Of a stretch of DNA of 64,000 bases, positions 53,174 to 62,947 are shown piece by piece (positions within the stretch are counted from its first letter, which is position 1; each line of letters opens with the position of its first letter). The stretch is from Sphingomonas sp. Leaf242 (GTDB lineage Bacteria; Pseudomonadota; Alphaproteobacteria; Sphingomonadales; Sphingomonadaceae). The DNA is taken from contig NZ_LMLW01000007.1 in assembly GCF_001422045.1 (NCBI RefSeq), positions 124,001-188,000 of the forward strand, written 5' to 3'. The position numbers and the translations under genes are program-made. Below the pieces are notes generated by a model. The model saw only the letters and a list, made by a program, of their open reading frames with translations. It ran no database searches and was not told where the DNA came from.

Positions 53174-53260
53174 GTGCGTGTTCCCGATTGCGCTGTAGAC
53201 GCATAGATGGCCGGTAGCGCTCGCTTTGATTAGCTGCCGGAGCGGCGAAGGATCTGTGAT

Positions 53261-54181
53261 ATGGACGCAAAGGCCGACACTGCGATGGGCGTGGGAGCCG
53301 ATCGCGCCCGATCGCTGGAGGTCTTCGCCGCGGTGATGCGCGCGGGCAGTTTTTCGGGTGCGGGCCGCGTGCTGGGATTGACGCCGTCCGCGGTTGCGCG
53401 GTCGATCGATCGGATCGAGGCACGGCTCGGCGTCAGGCTGCTCCTGCGCTCGACCCGTGCGCTGACGCCGACCGCGGAGGGACAGGCTTATTTCCAGAGC
53501 GCGCGCCGGATTCTCGCCGATCTCGACGACGCCGAACAGCAGATCGCCGACCAGGGCGCGCCCCGGGGTCGGTTGCGGGTCAGCGCGGCGCTCTCGCACG
53601 GGCGGTTGTGCGTCGTCCCGCTGCTCGGCGAATTCGTCCGCCGCTATCCGCACATCGTGCTCGATTTCGCGCTGAGCGATTCGATCGTCGATGTCGCGGC
53701 GGGGCAGGCGGACGTCGCGGTCCGGTTCGGCCCGTTGGCGGACAGCCTGCTCACCGCTCGCAAGCTGGGCGAAAGCGGCCGCGTGATCGTCGCGTCACCC
53801 GCCTATCTTGCCCGTTGCGGCATGCCGCCCACGCCCGAAGACCTGCGCGATCATAACTGCTTCAACTTCAATTTCCGGCGGATCAAGCCGGTCTGGCCGT
53901 TCCGGCGCGACGGCCGTGACATCACGCTGTCGGTAAAGGGCAATATCGAGGCCAATAACGGCGAGACGGTCGCCCAGCTCGCCGTCGCTGGGGTCGGGAT
54001 CGCGCGTGTCGGCACGTTCAGCGTCGCCGACGATATTGCCGCGGGCCGGCTGGTCCCCCTGTTCGAGGACCTCAACCCTGGCGACGTCGAACTCATCCAC
54101 GCGGTCTTCGTCGGCGGCGTCAACATGCCCGCCCGCGTCCGCGTGTTCGTCGATTTCCTCGCCGCGCGCCTAGCGGCATAG
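53261..54181 (+). CDS. LysR-family transcriptional regulator
   Basis: 306 residues. The helix-turn-helix is SLEVFAAVMRAGSFSGAGRVLGLTPSAVARSIDRIEARLGVRLLLRSTR. The effector domain includes GRLRVSAALSHGR, VDVAAGQADVAVRFGP and the C-terminal GDVELIHAVFVGG. AAGGA precedes ATG 53261. The 87-base divergent gap to the aldo/keto reductase fits classical LysR control of that gene and the MFS gene. Confidence 0.93.
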   Translation: MDAKADTAMGVGADRARSLEVFAAVMRAGSFSGAGRVLGLTPSAVARSIDRIEARLGVRLLLRSTRALTPTAEGQAYFQSARRILADLDDAEQQIADQGAPRGRLRVSAALSHGRLCVVPLLGEFVRRYPHIVLDFALSDSIVDVAAGQADVAVRFGPLADSLLTARKLGESGRVIVASPAYLARCGMPPTPEDLRDHNCFNFNFRRIKPVWPFRRDGRDITLSVKGNIEANNGETVAQLAVAGVGIARVGTFSVADDIAAGRLVPLFEDLNPGDVELIHAVFVGGVNMPARVRVFVDFLAARLAA

Positions 54182-54381
54182 CGTGGGCAACGCTAACTCG
54201 TGCCGTCCGCCGCCTTGTCATGCGCAAAACCGTTTCAGATCTTTACGAATGCGTCCGCCGTGTCAGGCCTAAGGTAGACGCTATTTCGGGCACGGTTGCC
54301 AGCACGAGACAGGTTGGCTTGGCGGCGTGCCAGTATATCTGCACGTCTATCCGCCCGGCCTCACGTTCGCGTTGACGAGCA

Positions 54382-54954
54382 TCAGGTCGGACATGATCGG
54401 TCTCCGGCTCGGTGATCTCGCTGAACATCAGCGTGCGAGCGTTGCCAGGTCTGTCGCCAGACGAGCGGGGTCACGCCGACGACGCGGCGGAACAGCCGTG
54501 TCAGATGCGCCTGATCGGTCAGCCCGCAGGCATAGGCGATCTGGCTGAGCGTCTCGTCGGTCCGCAGCATCAGCGTCTGCGCGCGACGCACGCGCTGACG
54601 GATCAGGAACGCGTGCGGGGTTTCGCCCGTCGTCACCTTGAAGGCGCGACAGAAATGCCCCGTGCTGAGTCGTGCCACTTCGGCCAGCGCATCGAGACCG
54701 ACCGTCGATCCCAGCCACTGTTCGATATGCTGGACGACGCCGCGCAACTGCCATGCGGCGAGCCCGCCCTTGACCGACTTCCGGATCGGCTGCGGATCGT
54801 CCTCGACGAACATCGCCGCGAGCCGCTCGAGGTAATGCCGTGCGACGTGCGGATTGTGATCGAGCGTGCTGACCGCGTTTGCCAGCAAGCTCGCGGCCAC
54901 GGACGGCGCGAACCCGTGGGGCAGGGCCGTGATCGTTGGGGCCGTGTGCAGCAT
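54382..54954 (-). CDS. AraC-family transcriptional regulator
   Basis: 190 residues. The two helix-turn-helix units are at about 90-180: LDALAEVARLSTGHFCRAFKVTTGETPHAFLIRQRVRRAQTLML and LSQIAYACGLTDQAHLTRLFRRVVGVTPLVWRQ. The N-terminal part is short, so ligand sensing may be limited. GAGGGAGAACAGG precedes ATG 54954. No partner gene is obvious; the 200 bases downstream hold no gene. Confidence 0.9.
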   Translation of the reverse strand: MLHTAPTITALPHGFAPSVAASLLANAVSTLDHNPHVARHYLERLAAMFVEDDPQPIRKSVKGGLAAWQLRGVVQHIEQWLGSTVGLDALAEVARLSTGHFCRAFKVTTGETPHAFLIRQRVRRAQTLMLRTDETLSQIAYACGLTDQAHLTRLFRRVVGVTPLVWRQTWQRSHADVQRDHRAGDRSCPT

Positions 54955-55069
54955 CGCCTGTTCTCCCTCGCAACCCGTGCGGAAAACATAACGGATGTGT
55001 ATCGATCGGCTGCGCCCCGCCTGGGGTGGCGATCGCCCCCTCTTTAGTGGGGCGCGGTGCAGCCCAGAA

Positions 55070-55777
55070 TCAGAGTTCGATGATCCCGCGCTTGGCCGCG
55101 ATCGTCACCGCGTGCGTGCGATCCGAGGCGCCGAGTTTCGAGAAGATCAGCTTCATGTGGCCCTTCACGGTTTCCGCCGTGACGGCCAGCCGAGCGGCGA
55201 TCTGCTTGTTGGAATTGCCCGACGCGGCGAGCGACAACACGCCGATCTCGCGCTCGGTCAGCGCATCCTCGATGACGTGGAAGGCTATGCTCGACGCCAC
55301 CTGCGCGTTGAGATGCTTGCCACCGCCGTGGACCGAGCGGATCGTGTCGAGCAGTTCCTTGCGCAGCGTGTTCTTGAGCAGATAGCCCGCAGCCCCGGCG
55401 CGCAACGCGCGCAACGCCTGCGCATCGCCCGAATAGGTCGTCAGCACGATGATACGCGCCAGCGGCCAGTGGCTGCGCATCGCGGCGATCGTGTCGACGC
55501 CGCCGATCCCCGGCATCTGCAGGTCCATCAGGACGATGTCGGGCAGATGCGTCGGGTACAGCGCGAGCGCCTGTTCGCCGGACTCGGCCTCCGCGACGAG
55601 CGCGAGATCAGCCTGCGTTTCGATCACGGCTCTTACCCCCTCGCGAAGGAAAGGATGATCGTCGACGATCATGATGCGGATCTGTGGCGATGACGGCACG
55701 GCGAACTCACGAGGTTGGGGACTGCGAAGCGGAAACCCTGCGCCGTGTCCGAGGGACATGACAAGTCGCTGATCCAT
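55070..55777 (-). CDS. NarL/LuxR-type response regulator
   Basis: 235 residues from ATG 55777, whose A is the last base of the upstream stop (TGATG). The 28 residues before the receiver are unusual; a GTG at 55699 is an alternative start. Receiver: IRIMIVDDHPFLREGV, phosphorylated Asp in DIVLMDLQMPG, Thr/Ser VLTTY and Lys in YLLKNTLR. The HTH is LTEREIGVLSLAASGNSNKQIAARLAVTAETVKGHM. Its likely kinase is the divergent sensor at 56630. Confidence 0.92.
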   Translation of the reverse strand: MDQRLVMSLGHGAGFPLRSPQPREFAVPSSPQIRIMIVDDHPFLREGVRAVIETQADLALVAEAESGEQALALYPTHLPDIVLMDLQMPGIGGVDTIAAMRSHWPLARIIVLTTYSGDAQALRALRAGAAGYLLKNTLRKELLDTIRSVHGGGKHLNAQVASSIAFHVIEDALTEREIGVLSLAASGNSNKQIAARLAVTAETVKGHMKLIFSKLGASDRTHAVTIAAKRGIIEL

Positions 55778-56391
55778 CAGCGCGCGGCCAATCGGTCGAA
55801 GGTGTCGCGGAAGACCTCTGCCATTGCATCGAAACGTACTGCCCCGACATAGAACAGCCAGCGCGACAATGTCCCGCATCCATCGTCGGGTCGGTCGTCG
55901 GGCAGCGCATCGAACAACCCCTCCAGCATTGCCTGCGGTGTTCCAGACAGGCCGTCGGGGTTCAGCCCGCTATCGATAAGGCTTGGCGCGAAGGCAGCGG
56001 ACTCGGCGTCGAGGCGGATCGTTTCGCGCGCTGCCGTCGCGACCGCCTGGCGCATCACGGCTGGCGTCCAAGCCGCCGGGTTGCCGAGACCGATCGCGAG
56101 GACGGTGGCCGCATGGATCGGTCGCGCCGGCGCCGACAGAGTCAGGACCTCGCCTGGCTCGGCACGAAATATACCGTCGGCGCGCAGCCGCGTGATCGCG
56201 CCGCCAAGTGCCACATCGAGGTTGCCCAAGCCACCGCCGGGCTTGTTCCGTCCGATCTCGTAAGAGAACACGCCTGCGATCGCCACCGCCACCTCCGCAC
56301 TCACCGCATCGCGCGGCGCGACATCGATGCGAACGCGCCGCCATGTCCCGATCGTCACCGCGTCGTCCGCACGGCCATCCATCGGCGGCAT
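55777..56391 (-). CDS. Stand-alone M17 leucyl aminopeptidase N-terminal-domain protein
   Basis: 204 residues. The middle matches the macro-like N-terminal domain of M17 aminopeptidases: VFSYEIGRNKPGGGLGNLDVALGGAITRLRADGIF, AEPGEVLTLSAP and ATVLAIGLGNPAAWTPAVMRQAV. The metal-binding peptidase domain is entirely absent, so it cannot be an aminopeptidase. A binding or regulatory role is likely. GGGAGAACAGG precedes ATG 56391. It is translationally coupled to the response regulator and divergent from the sensor kinase. Confidence 0.78.
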   Translation of the reverse strand: MPPMDGRADDAVTIGTWRRVRIDVAPRDAVSAEVAVAIAGVFSYEIGRNKPGGGLGNLDVALGGAITRLRADGIFRAEPGEVLTLSAPARPIHAATVLAIGLGNPAAWTPAVMRQAVATAARETIRLDAESAAFAPSLIDSGLNPDGLSGTPQAMLEGLFDALPDDRPDDGCGTLSRWLFYVGAVRFDAMAEVFRDTFDRLAAR

Positions 56392-56507
56392 CCTGTTCTC
56401 CCGTTGGTCCGATCCGGGACCTCTCCCATCGCATAGCATCGTGATACGCAAGGATCGTGGACCGGGCTGACAGAATTTGGATAATCATGACGTTCGCCGG
56501 CGCAATA

Positions 56508-56597
56508 TTGGACATTGACGTTGGTGTATCGTGCAAACTCTTGCATTAGGTTGTTTCGTAAACGTAACGTAGATTATCGTCGCTGGGTTGGACATTG
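56508..56597. repeat. Direct repeat TTGGACATTG in the kinase/regulator divergent region
   Basis: The decamer TTGGACATTG occurs at 56508-56517 and 56588-56597, exactly 80 bases apart, in the region between the M17-domain gene and the sensor kinase. Two same-direction sites in a divergent promoter could bind the local response regulator. The function is inferred. Confidence 0.4.
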
Positions 56598-56629
56598 TCA
56601 TATTATCTGCACGATCTCGGTATCTGCGC

Positions 56630-59605
56630 ATGACAGGGCTCTGGGCATCCACCCGCCTTATCGTGGGGGCCGCCGGCCTTTTGACCCTGACGACTGGCGC
56701 ATCGGCACTCGATCCCACGCGGACGATCGCCCAACTGCGCCATTCCCGCTGGACACTGGGCGACGGTGCACCCGGCAACATCCGCGCGATCGCTCAAGGC
56801 CGGGACGGCTATCTCTGGCTCGGCACCGCAACCGGCCTCTACCGGTTCGACGGACTCGTTTTCGAGCGGATCGTTCCCGTCGACGAGGATCCCTATCGCT
56901 CGCCGCAGATCACCGCGTTGCTGGCTGCCCGCAACGGAGACATCTGGGTCGGCTATGACTTTGGTGGTGTCGCGGTGTTCCGCGGCGGTATCCTCAAAGG
57001 CGCCAACCCGTCACCGCCCGTCGGCGGCGTCAATCGCATCGTCGAGGGGCGCGACGGCGCGATCTGGTTCGCGGTGGAATCGAAGGGTAAGTTGGTCCTC
57101 AGCCGATTGTCGGACGGGCGCTGGTCCCGGTTCGGGGCTCGGCAGGGCATACCGGACACCGCGATCGGCGATATCCTGAGTACGTCCAGGGGGATCTATG
57201 TGTCGGCGCGTCCCCGGATGCTGCTGCTCAAACCCGGCGGCACGCGGTTCATCGACGTCGGGATTCCGAGCGACACCTATGCCGCGCTCGCCGAAAGTCC
57301 GGGCGGTCGCCTTTGGCAATGGAATGGCGACCGGATCCGGCCGGTGACGGGCGGGGGCAGCTCGTTTCGATCGGGACCCGTCACGATGCCCTTCGTCTTC
57401 CCCAAGCCGGTGTTCGACCGTGATGGCAATCTCTGGCTGCTGGGGCAGGACACCGGGCTGGGGCGGCTGCCGGCCGGATCGCTCGATCGTCCCGAAAACC
57501 GCGATCCGATCCAGATGTTCACCGAGAAGCAGGGGCTGACGGCATCGCTGACGCTGTCGATGCTGGAGGACCGCGAGGGCAATATCTGGGTTGGTACCGA
57601 GTCCGGGCTCGACCGCTTCTCACCGAGCAATATCGTCCAGCCGGAGACGACCGAGGCCCTCGTATCGGGATTCGTCGGACCGACCGGCGGCGGGCCCGTC
57701 TTCGTCGCGGGGCTGTCCGGCGTGTACCGGATCGCCCGCGACGGCAAACCGTCCATGATTTTCCCAATGACGGATATCGGCGTTCTGTGCGGCGATAGTC
57801 GCCACGTGCTGGTCGTCAGCATGCGCGGCAAATGGCTGCTCGACATCGACCGATCGGGCAAGCTTGGCAAGGTAACGCCCATCCGCGGTCCGATATCGAT
57901 GACCTGCGCGCTGGATACCAACGGCCAGTTCTGGACGGGGGCGGACCGGGTCTACCGTGTCGTCGGTGACCGTCTCCAGCCGGTCGGCGGCGCGGCGGGC
58001 ACGGCTGGCTCCTCCGTACCTCGTATCCGTAGCGATGGCGCAGGCGGGGTCGTGTTCGCGCGTGTCTTCAAGGGGTTTGCGCGGCTCAAGGACGGCTCCG
58101 AGACTCGGCTGTGGCGGCGTGAGGATCACGTCGTCGGCTCCACCCGGACGATGGTGCCCAGCCGCCACGGCCTGCTGATCGTCGGCGACCAGGGACTGGC
58201 CCGCTATGACGGCCGCCGACTGGCATCGCTGACCGATCGGTCATACACGTTCCTCGTCGGGCTGACCGGCCTGATTCAGACCGCGGACGGGTCGACATGG
58301 GTGATCGGCACGACGGGGATCGTCCGGATGGCGACCGTCGCGCTCGATGCGGCGTTCGCGCATCCCGGCACGCCGCTCCCCTTCGAACGCTTCGGGTATC
58401 AGGAGGATTTCCGCGCGCGCTCGAACATGGTCGACGCAAACGATATCGCCGAGGACGCGGCGGGGCGATTGTGGTTCGCGACCAACAAGGGGCTGGCGAT
58501 GATCGACCCACGCCACGTGTCGCGCAACCGTTTGCCGCCGACCGTGCAGATCCGTTCGCTCGATTCCGGTGGCGCCGAGCAGACGCCTGGAACGCGGGCG
58601 GTCGTGTTTCCCGCCGGCACCAATCATGTCAGGATCCGTTACACCGCGCTGAGCCTGACCAACGCGACCGCGAACCGCTTCCGGTACCGGATCGAGGGGA
58701 TCGATCGCGACTGGGTCGACGCCGGTGAAGCCCGCGAGGCGCTGTATACCAATCTCGGCCCCGGCACGTATCGCTTCCGGGTCATCGCCGCCAACAACGA
58801 CGGCGTCTGGAACCGCGACGGCGCGGTGCTTGCGTTCACGATCGCGCCGCGTTTCTATCAGACCTACGCGTTCGTCGCGCTCTGCATCACCGCCATCCTG
58901 GTCCTGGGGTGGCTGCTGTATCGGCGTCGGGTCCGCGCGATCGCCGACCGCACGCGCGGCCGGTTCGAGGTCCAGCTGGCGGAGCGCGAGCGCATTGCCC
59001 GCGAGCTTCACGACACGCTGTTGCAGGGATTTCAGGGGCTTATGCTGCGCTTTCAGTCGGTGGTCGAACTGCTGCCGCGCGGCGACCGTGCGCGGACCAG
59101 CCTCGAGGGCGTGCTGGAGCGGGCCGACGACGTACTGCTCGACGGCCGGGACCGGGTCCGGTTCCTGCGCGATAATATGGAACCGGTGGTGCTGCCTGCA
59201 TTGCTGACCGCGATCACCGAAGACATCGTCGCGCCGCCGCTGACCTGGGACCTGGACGTCGAGGGCGTCCAGCGACCGGTCTGCGCACCGGTTGCCGATG
59301 AGATCGCGCAGATCGTCCGCGAAGCGCTCGCCAATGCGGTGCGTCATGCCAAGGCGGATCGCATCGGCGTCGCAATCCGATCGAGTTCCGACAAGCTCGT
59401 CATCACCGTAACGGACGACGGTCTCGGCCTTCCGTCCGACGTCCGCGAAAGCGGGCATAGACCCGGCCATTACGGCCTGATCGGCATGCGCGAACGTGCC
59501 GTCGCAATGGGTGGAACGCTTGCAATCCGGTCCGACCCCAAGTCCGACGCCAAGTCCGGTACCGAGATCAGCGTAACGATCCCGGCGCGGATCGCCTATC
59601 GATGA
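56630..59605 (+). CDS. Two-component regulator propeller sensor histidine kinase
   Basis: 991 residues from ATG 56630, which begins a signal peptide (MTGLWASTRLIVGAAGLLTL). Reg_prop beta-propeller repeats recur in the periplasmic part, for example GRDGYLWLGTATGLYRFDG, DREGNIWVGTESGLDRFS and DAAGRLWFATNKGLAMID. A Y_Y_Y domain (HVRIRYTALSLTN) and one membrane helix (VALCITAILVLGWLLY) follow. The kinase is HisKA_3, phospho-His in ERIARELHDTLLQGFQGL, and HATPase with REALANAVRHAKA and DDGLGLP. It senses an outside ligand and probably phosphorylates the divergent response regulator. The ligand may be a polysaccharide fragment, as for many propeller kinases, but is unknown. Confidence 0.92.
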   Translation: MTGLWASTRLIVGAAGLLTLTTGASALDPTRTIAQLRHSRWTLGDGAPGNIRAIAQGRDGYLWLGTATGLYRFDGLVFERIVPVDEDPYRSPQITALLAARNGDIWVGYDFGGVAVFRGGILKGANPSPPVGGVNRIVEGRDGAIWFAVESKGKLVLSRLSDGRWSRFGARQGIPDTAIGDILSTSRGIYVSARPRMLLLKPGGTRFIDVGIPSDTYAALAESPGGRLWQWNGDRIRPVTGGGSSFRSGPVTMPFVFPKPVFDRDGNLWLLGQDTGLGRLPAGSLDRPENRDPIQMFTEKQGLTASLTLSMLEDREGNIWVGTESGLDRFSPSNIVQPETTEALVSGFVGPTGGGPVFVAGLSGVYRIARDGKPSMIFPMTDIGVLCGDSRHVLVVSMRGKWLLDIDRSGKLGKVTPIRGPISMTCALDTNGQFWTGADRVYRVVGDRLQPVGGAAGTAGSSVPRIRSDGAGGVVFARVFKGFARLKDGSETRLWRREDHVVGSTRTMVPSRHGLLIVGDQGLARYDGRRLASLTDRSYTFLVGLTGLIQTADGSTWVIGTTGIVRMATVALDAAFAHPGTPLPFERFGYQEDFRARSNMVDANDIAEDAAGRLWFATNKGLAMIDPRHVSRNRLPPTVQIRSLDSGGAEQTPGTRAVVFPAGTNHVRIRYTALSLTNATANRFRYRIEGIDRDWVDAGEAREALYTNLGPGTYRFRVIAANNDGVWNRDGAVLAFTIAPRFYQTYAFVALCITAILVLGWLLYRRRVRAIADRTRGRFEVQLAERERIARELHDTLLQGFQGLMLRFQSVVELLPRGDRARTSLEGVLERADDVLLDGRDRVRFLRDNMEPVVLPALLTAITEDIVAPPLTWDLDVEGVQRPVCAPVADEIAQIVREALANAVRHAKADRIGVAIRSSSDKLVITVTDDGLGLPSDVRESGHRPGHYGLIGMRERAVAMGGTLAIRSDPKSDAKSGTEISVTIPARIAYR

Positions 59606-59617
59606 GCGGGAAGGCGA

Positions 59618-59641
59618 CGATCGGCACCCTCCCGCCGATCG
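59618..59641. terminator. Hairpin between convergent kinase and hydrolase genes
   Basis: CGATCGGC and GCCGATCG form a perfect 8-bp stem with an 8-base loop, midway between the converging stops at 59605 and 59650. No T-run follows, so strength is uncertain. Confidence 0.45.
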
Positions 59642-59649
59642 CGTAGCGC

Positions 59650-60624
59650 TCAGCTCTTCACGAACGCGAGCAAATCCGGGTTGATGACGTCGGCATGCGT
59701 CGTCAGCATCCCGTGTGGAAAGCCCTTGTAGATCTTGAGCGTCGCGTTCTGGAGCAGTTTGGCCTGGAGCACGGCGGCATTGGCGAACGGCACGATCTGG
59801 TCGTCGTCGCCCTGCAGCACGAGCGTCGGGACCGTGATCGCCTTGAGGTCAGCGGTCTGGTCGGTCTCAGAGAACGCCTTGATTCCCTCGTAATGCGCGA
59901 GCGCGCCGCCCATCATGCCCTGGCGCCACCAATTGTCGACCACTCCCTGCGACAGCTTTTCGGTCGGTCGGTTGAAGCCGTAGAATGGCCCCGACGCCAG
60001 ATCGATGTAGAACTGCGCGCGGTTGTCGGCGAGCGCCTTGCGCAGGCCATCGAACACCGAGATCGGCAAACCGCCGGGATTGCCCGCGGTCTTGAGCATC
60101 AGCGGCGGTACCGAACTGACCAACACGGCCTTGGCGACGCGGCCCTGCGGCTGGCCGAACTTCGCTACATAGCGCGCGACTTCGCCGCCGCCCGTTGAGT
60201 GACCGATATGCACCGCCCGCTTCAGGTCGAGATGCTCGACCACCGCGGAGGCATCGGCGGCGTAATGATCCATGTCGTTGCCGGTATCGACCTGCGACGA
60301 CCGGCCGTGTCCACGGCGATCATGCGCGACGACGCGGTAGCCCTCGGCAAAAAAGAACAGCATCTGCGTGTCCCAGTCATCCGACGATAGCGGCCAGCCG
60401 TGATGGAACACGATCGGCTGCGCCTCCTTCGGACCCCAGTCCTTGTAGAAGATGTCGGTGCCGTCCTTGGTCTTGATGAATCCGCTGCTCATTCTCGGAA
60501 CTCCGTTCGGTAGAGGGGGAAGGGGTGAGGCGAAGGTCATCGTCGGCAGAAGCGTCGCCGCGACCGCGGATGCGGAGGCGATGACGACCGAGCGTCTCGA
60601 CAACTCGCGAAGGGTTTCCGGCAT
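59650..60624 (-). CDS. Exported alpha/beta hydrolase (non-haem chloroperoxidase-like)
   Basis: 324 residues. The N-terminus [21 protein letters not shown] has a twin-arginine-like signal. The hydrolase has [17 protein letters not shown], nucleophile in [14 protein letters not shown], Asp in [11 protein letters not shown] and His in GFPHGML, typical of cofactor-free haloperoxidases/esterases. AGAGGAC precedes ATG 60624. A second hydrolase gene follows the same direction upstream. Its natural substrate is unknown. Confidence 0.9.
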   Translation of the reverse strand: MPETLRELSRRSVVIASASAVAATLLPTMTFASPLPPLPNGVPRMSSGFIKTKDGTDIFYKDWGPKEAQPIVFHHGWPLSSDDWDTQMLFFFAEGYRVVAHDRRGHGRSSQVDTGNDMDHYAADASAVVEHLDLKRAVHIGHSTGGGEVARYVAKFGQPQGRVAKAVLVSSVPPLMLKTAGNPGGLPISVFDGLRKALADNRAQFYIDLASGPFYGFNRPTEKLSQGVVDNWWRQGMMGGALAHYEGIKAFSETDQTADLKAITVPTLVLQGDDDQIVPFANAAVLQAKLLQNATLKIYKGFPHGMLTTHADVINPDLLAFVKS

Positions 60625-60671
60625 GGGCGTGTCCTCTGGTCGCGGCAGAACGATGCCGCCGGTTCGCGAGC

Positions 60672-61454
60672 TCATGGCGCGGTCGCTGCGGCTTCGATCA
60701 ACGCGGCAACAGCCTTCGGATTGGACGTCATCACGACATGCGATGCGCCTGGGACCACGACCGTCTTCCTGGCTTCGGCGCGCTTTGCCATGAAGGCATG
60801 CGCGGCGGGCGGAATGTTCAGATCGGCGCTGCCGTAGATGAACCATGACGCGATGGTCTTCCACGATGCCGTGAGCGCGCGCTCGTTGAGTGCAGCCTCG
60901 GCGACCGGGCGCTGCGTCGCCGCCATCAGCGCGGCCGGCGCTGCCGGAACATCCGCGGCGAACTGTTCCGCGAACTTGTCCTGCTCGATGTACAGATCCT
61001 TGGTGCCATCGGGCAGCACGACGGGCGGTGCGAGCGCCGCGCCGAGCGTGGCGCCGGGGAACTTGCCGGTCAGCGCGAACGCGCTCTCGCCGATGTCCGC
61101 GGCGAAGGCGGCGACATACACCAGTGCCTTCACGTTATGCGCATGCGCGGCCGCTTCGCCGATGACCGGTCCGCCATAGGAATGGCCAACGAGTACGACG
61201 GGGGTCTTCACGGCGTTGACGACGCCCGCAACCGACGCCGCGTCGCTCGCTACACCGCGCAACGGATTCGACGCGGCGATGACGGTATAGCCGTCGCGTC
61301 GAAGCAGTTCGATGACGCCGTTCCACGATCCGGACTCTGCAAACGCGCCGTGGACGAGGACGATGGTCGGGCGCTGGCCCGCTGGTTGCGCGTGTGCGCC
61401 GGCTAACGGCAAGAGCATCGCTGTGGCTGCCAAAACGGCGATCCAGTGCTTCAT
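60672..61454 (-). CDS. Exported alpha/beta hydrolase (EstC-like)
   Basis: 260 residues with a signal peptide ([22 protein letters not shown]). Motifs: [18 protein letters not shown], nucleophile VGHSYGGPV, Asp region [11 protein letters not shown] and His in [12 protein letters not shown]. This is the small esterase/salicylate-esterase-like group frequent in proteobacteria. GGGAGCGG precedes ATG 61454. It is 47 bases from the next hydrolase gene and may be co-transcribed with it. Confidence 0.9.
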   Translation of the reverse strand: MKHWIAVLAATAMLLPLAGAHAQPAGQRPTIVLVHGAFAESGSWNGVIELLRRDGYTVIAASNPLRGVASDAASVAGVVNAVKTPVVLVGHSYGGPVIGEAAAHAHNVKALVYVAAFAADIGESAFALTGKFPGATLGAALAPPVVLPDGTKDLYIEQDKFAEQFAADVPAAPAALMAATQRPVAEAALNERALTASWKTIASWFIYGSADLNIPPAAHAFMAKRAEARKTVVVPGASHVVMTSNPKAVAALIEAAATAP

Positions 61455-61633
61455 ATCATTCCGCTCCCGAGACAAGTTTCCACACCTTCCATGCCCGGCC
61501 GCCTCGCAAGGTTCTTGGCAAATTCTGACGTGTTTTGCGCGGGGCCGACATATTGCGATCGCGGCACACTCGCGTCGCTGTGATCGTCCGCGGCGACCTG
61601 ATACCGCTTTCGGAGTGGGAACAGGGAGTGCCT

Positions 61634-62236
61634 ATGACCGAGCGTCGCATGGGACCGGAGCGGGTCGCCGCGTTCACCGATGGCGTCATCGCGATCATCA
61701 TCACGATCATGGTGCTGGAACTCAAGGTTCCCGAAAGCGGTGATCTAGGGGCGCTCGCCGGAAGCGCTCCCATTCTGCTCGCCTATGCGCTGAGTTTCGT
61801 GAATGTCGGGCTGTACTGGAACAACCATCACCACATGTTCTCGGTCGTCGAACGGATCGATGGACGTGTCTTGTGGGCCAATCTGTTCCTGCTGTTCTGG
61901 CTCAGCCTGGTGCCGTTCGTGATCCGCTGGCTCGACGAAACGCAGTTCGCAGCAGGGGCCACCGCCGCCTACGGGATCGTGCTCGGACTGGCGGCAATCG
62001 GATATTCGCTCACCGAGCGCGCCATCATCGCCCGCAACGGCAAACAGTCGGCCGTTGCGCGAGCGATCGGCTCGGACTGGAAAGGCTGGGGTAGTATCGC
62101 GCTCTACGCCATAGCGGTGCCGCTAGCGTTCGCGAGCCGCTGGGCCGCGATCGCGCTATACTGTGCCGTCATCGGCTTGTGGCTTATCCCTGACCGCAGG
62201 ATCATCCGAGCGTTCAACCTTCAGGGTCAGATATGA
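61634..62236 (+). CDS. TMEM175-family (DUF1211) potassium channel-like protein
   Basis: 200 residues with about six membrane helices. The family signature RxxAFTDGVIAIIITIMVLEL is present; the usual FSD motif reads FTD. A second conserved stretch is LYWNNHHHMFSVV. Bacterial TMEM175 proteins form leaky K+ channels. GGGAG precedes ATG 61634. It stands alone. Confidence 0.9.
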   Translation: MTERRMGPERVAAFTDGVIAIIITIMVLELKVPESGDLGALAGSAPILLAYALSFVNVGLYWNNHHHMFSVVERIDGRVLWANLFLLFWLSLVPFVIRWLDETQFAAGATAAYGIVLGLAAIGYSLTERAIIARNGKQSAVARAIGSDWKGWGSIALYAIAVPLAFASRWAAIALYCAVIGLWLIPDRRIIRAFNLQGQI

Positions 62237-62275
62237 CTTTTGCGGCCAACGAAATCCATTGCACAGGCCGTCGTG

Positions 62276-62872
62276 TCAATCCCGCCAAGCTGCCATCGCG
62301 TGCTTGATCCCGGCCCGGATCGCGCTCGCTGGCACCTCATCTCGAGCTTGGATCGAAATGCCCAGCAATAGACCATCGTACAGTGCGACCAACCCTGCGA
62401 CATCCGTGGTTGGGCCGAGATCACCCGCGCCCACGCCGGCACTGATGCACCGGTGCAGCGCGTTTCGCGTCACGTCGCGTTCGGATCGGGTCAGCGCCCG
62501 GATTTGTGCGCTCAGCTCTGACGAGATCGTTGCCGACAGCGTGACCATGCAGCCCTGCGGATGCGCAAGATCGGTCTGCACGGCGACCGAGCCCAACAAA
62601 GCCTGTTCGAGCCGCGCGCGCGGCGGCAGTCGTTCGTCGTCGAGCGCGTCGACGATGCTGCCATGCCGGGCCAGATATCGTGCCAGCGTTTCACGATACA
62701 GCGCTTCCTTCGAGCCGAACGCCGCGTAGAAACTTGCCGACGAGATGTCGCCCATCGCGTGTCGTAACGTCAGCAGCGACGCGCCTTCATACCCGTGCTC
62801 CCAGAACAGGTGCATCGCGCTGTCCAGCGCCGCATCCCGGTCGAACCCACGCGGTCGTCCGCTCCTTGCCAT
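62276..62872 (-). CDS. TetR-family transcriptional regulator
   Basis: 198 residues. The helix-turn-helix is DAALDSAMHLFWEHGYEGASLLTLRHAMGDISSASFYAAFGSKEALYRETL, and the ligand domain includes PQGCMVTLSATI and ALYDGLLLGISIQAR. CAGGAG precedes ATG 62872. It is divergent from the MFS gene with two near-identical palindromes between, so it probably represses both. Confidence 0.93.
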   Translation of the reverse strand: MARSGRPRGFDRDAALDSAMHLFWEHGYEGASLLTLRHAMGDISSASFYAAFGSKEALYRETLARYLARHGSIVDALDDERLPPRARLEQALLGSVAVQTDLAHPQGCMVTLSATISSELSAQIRALTRSERDVTRNALHRCISAGVGAGDLGPTTDVAGLVALYDGLLLGISIQARDEVPASAIRAGIKHAMAAWRD

Positions 62873-62893
62873 AAGTCTCCACTCCTGACGTTG

Positions 62894-62909
62894 TGGATTA
62901 ATCGATCCA
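62894..62909. promoter_or_regulatory. TetR-family operator, site 1
   Basis: TGGATTAATCGATCCA, a dyad with TGGAT/ATCCA arms, 22 bases before the tetR start. It matches site 2 at 14 of 16 positions. On the minus strand a TTGTCA (-35-like) and TTAATC (-10-like) pair overlaps it, fitting autorepression. Confidence 0.65.
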
Positions 62910-62947
62910 TTATTCGTTGACAAGCCGCGTTAGGTGGTCGACTGCAC

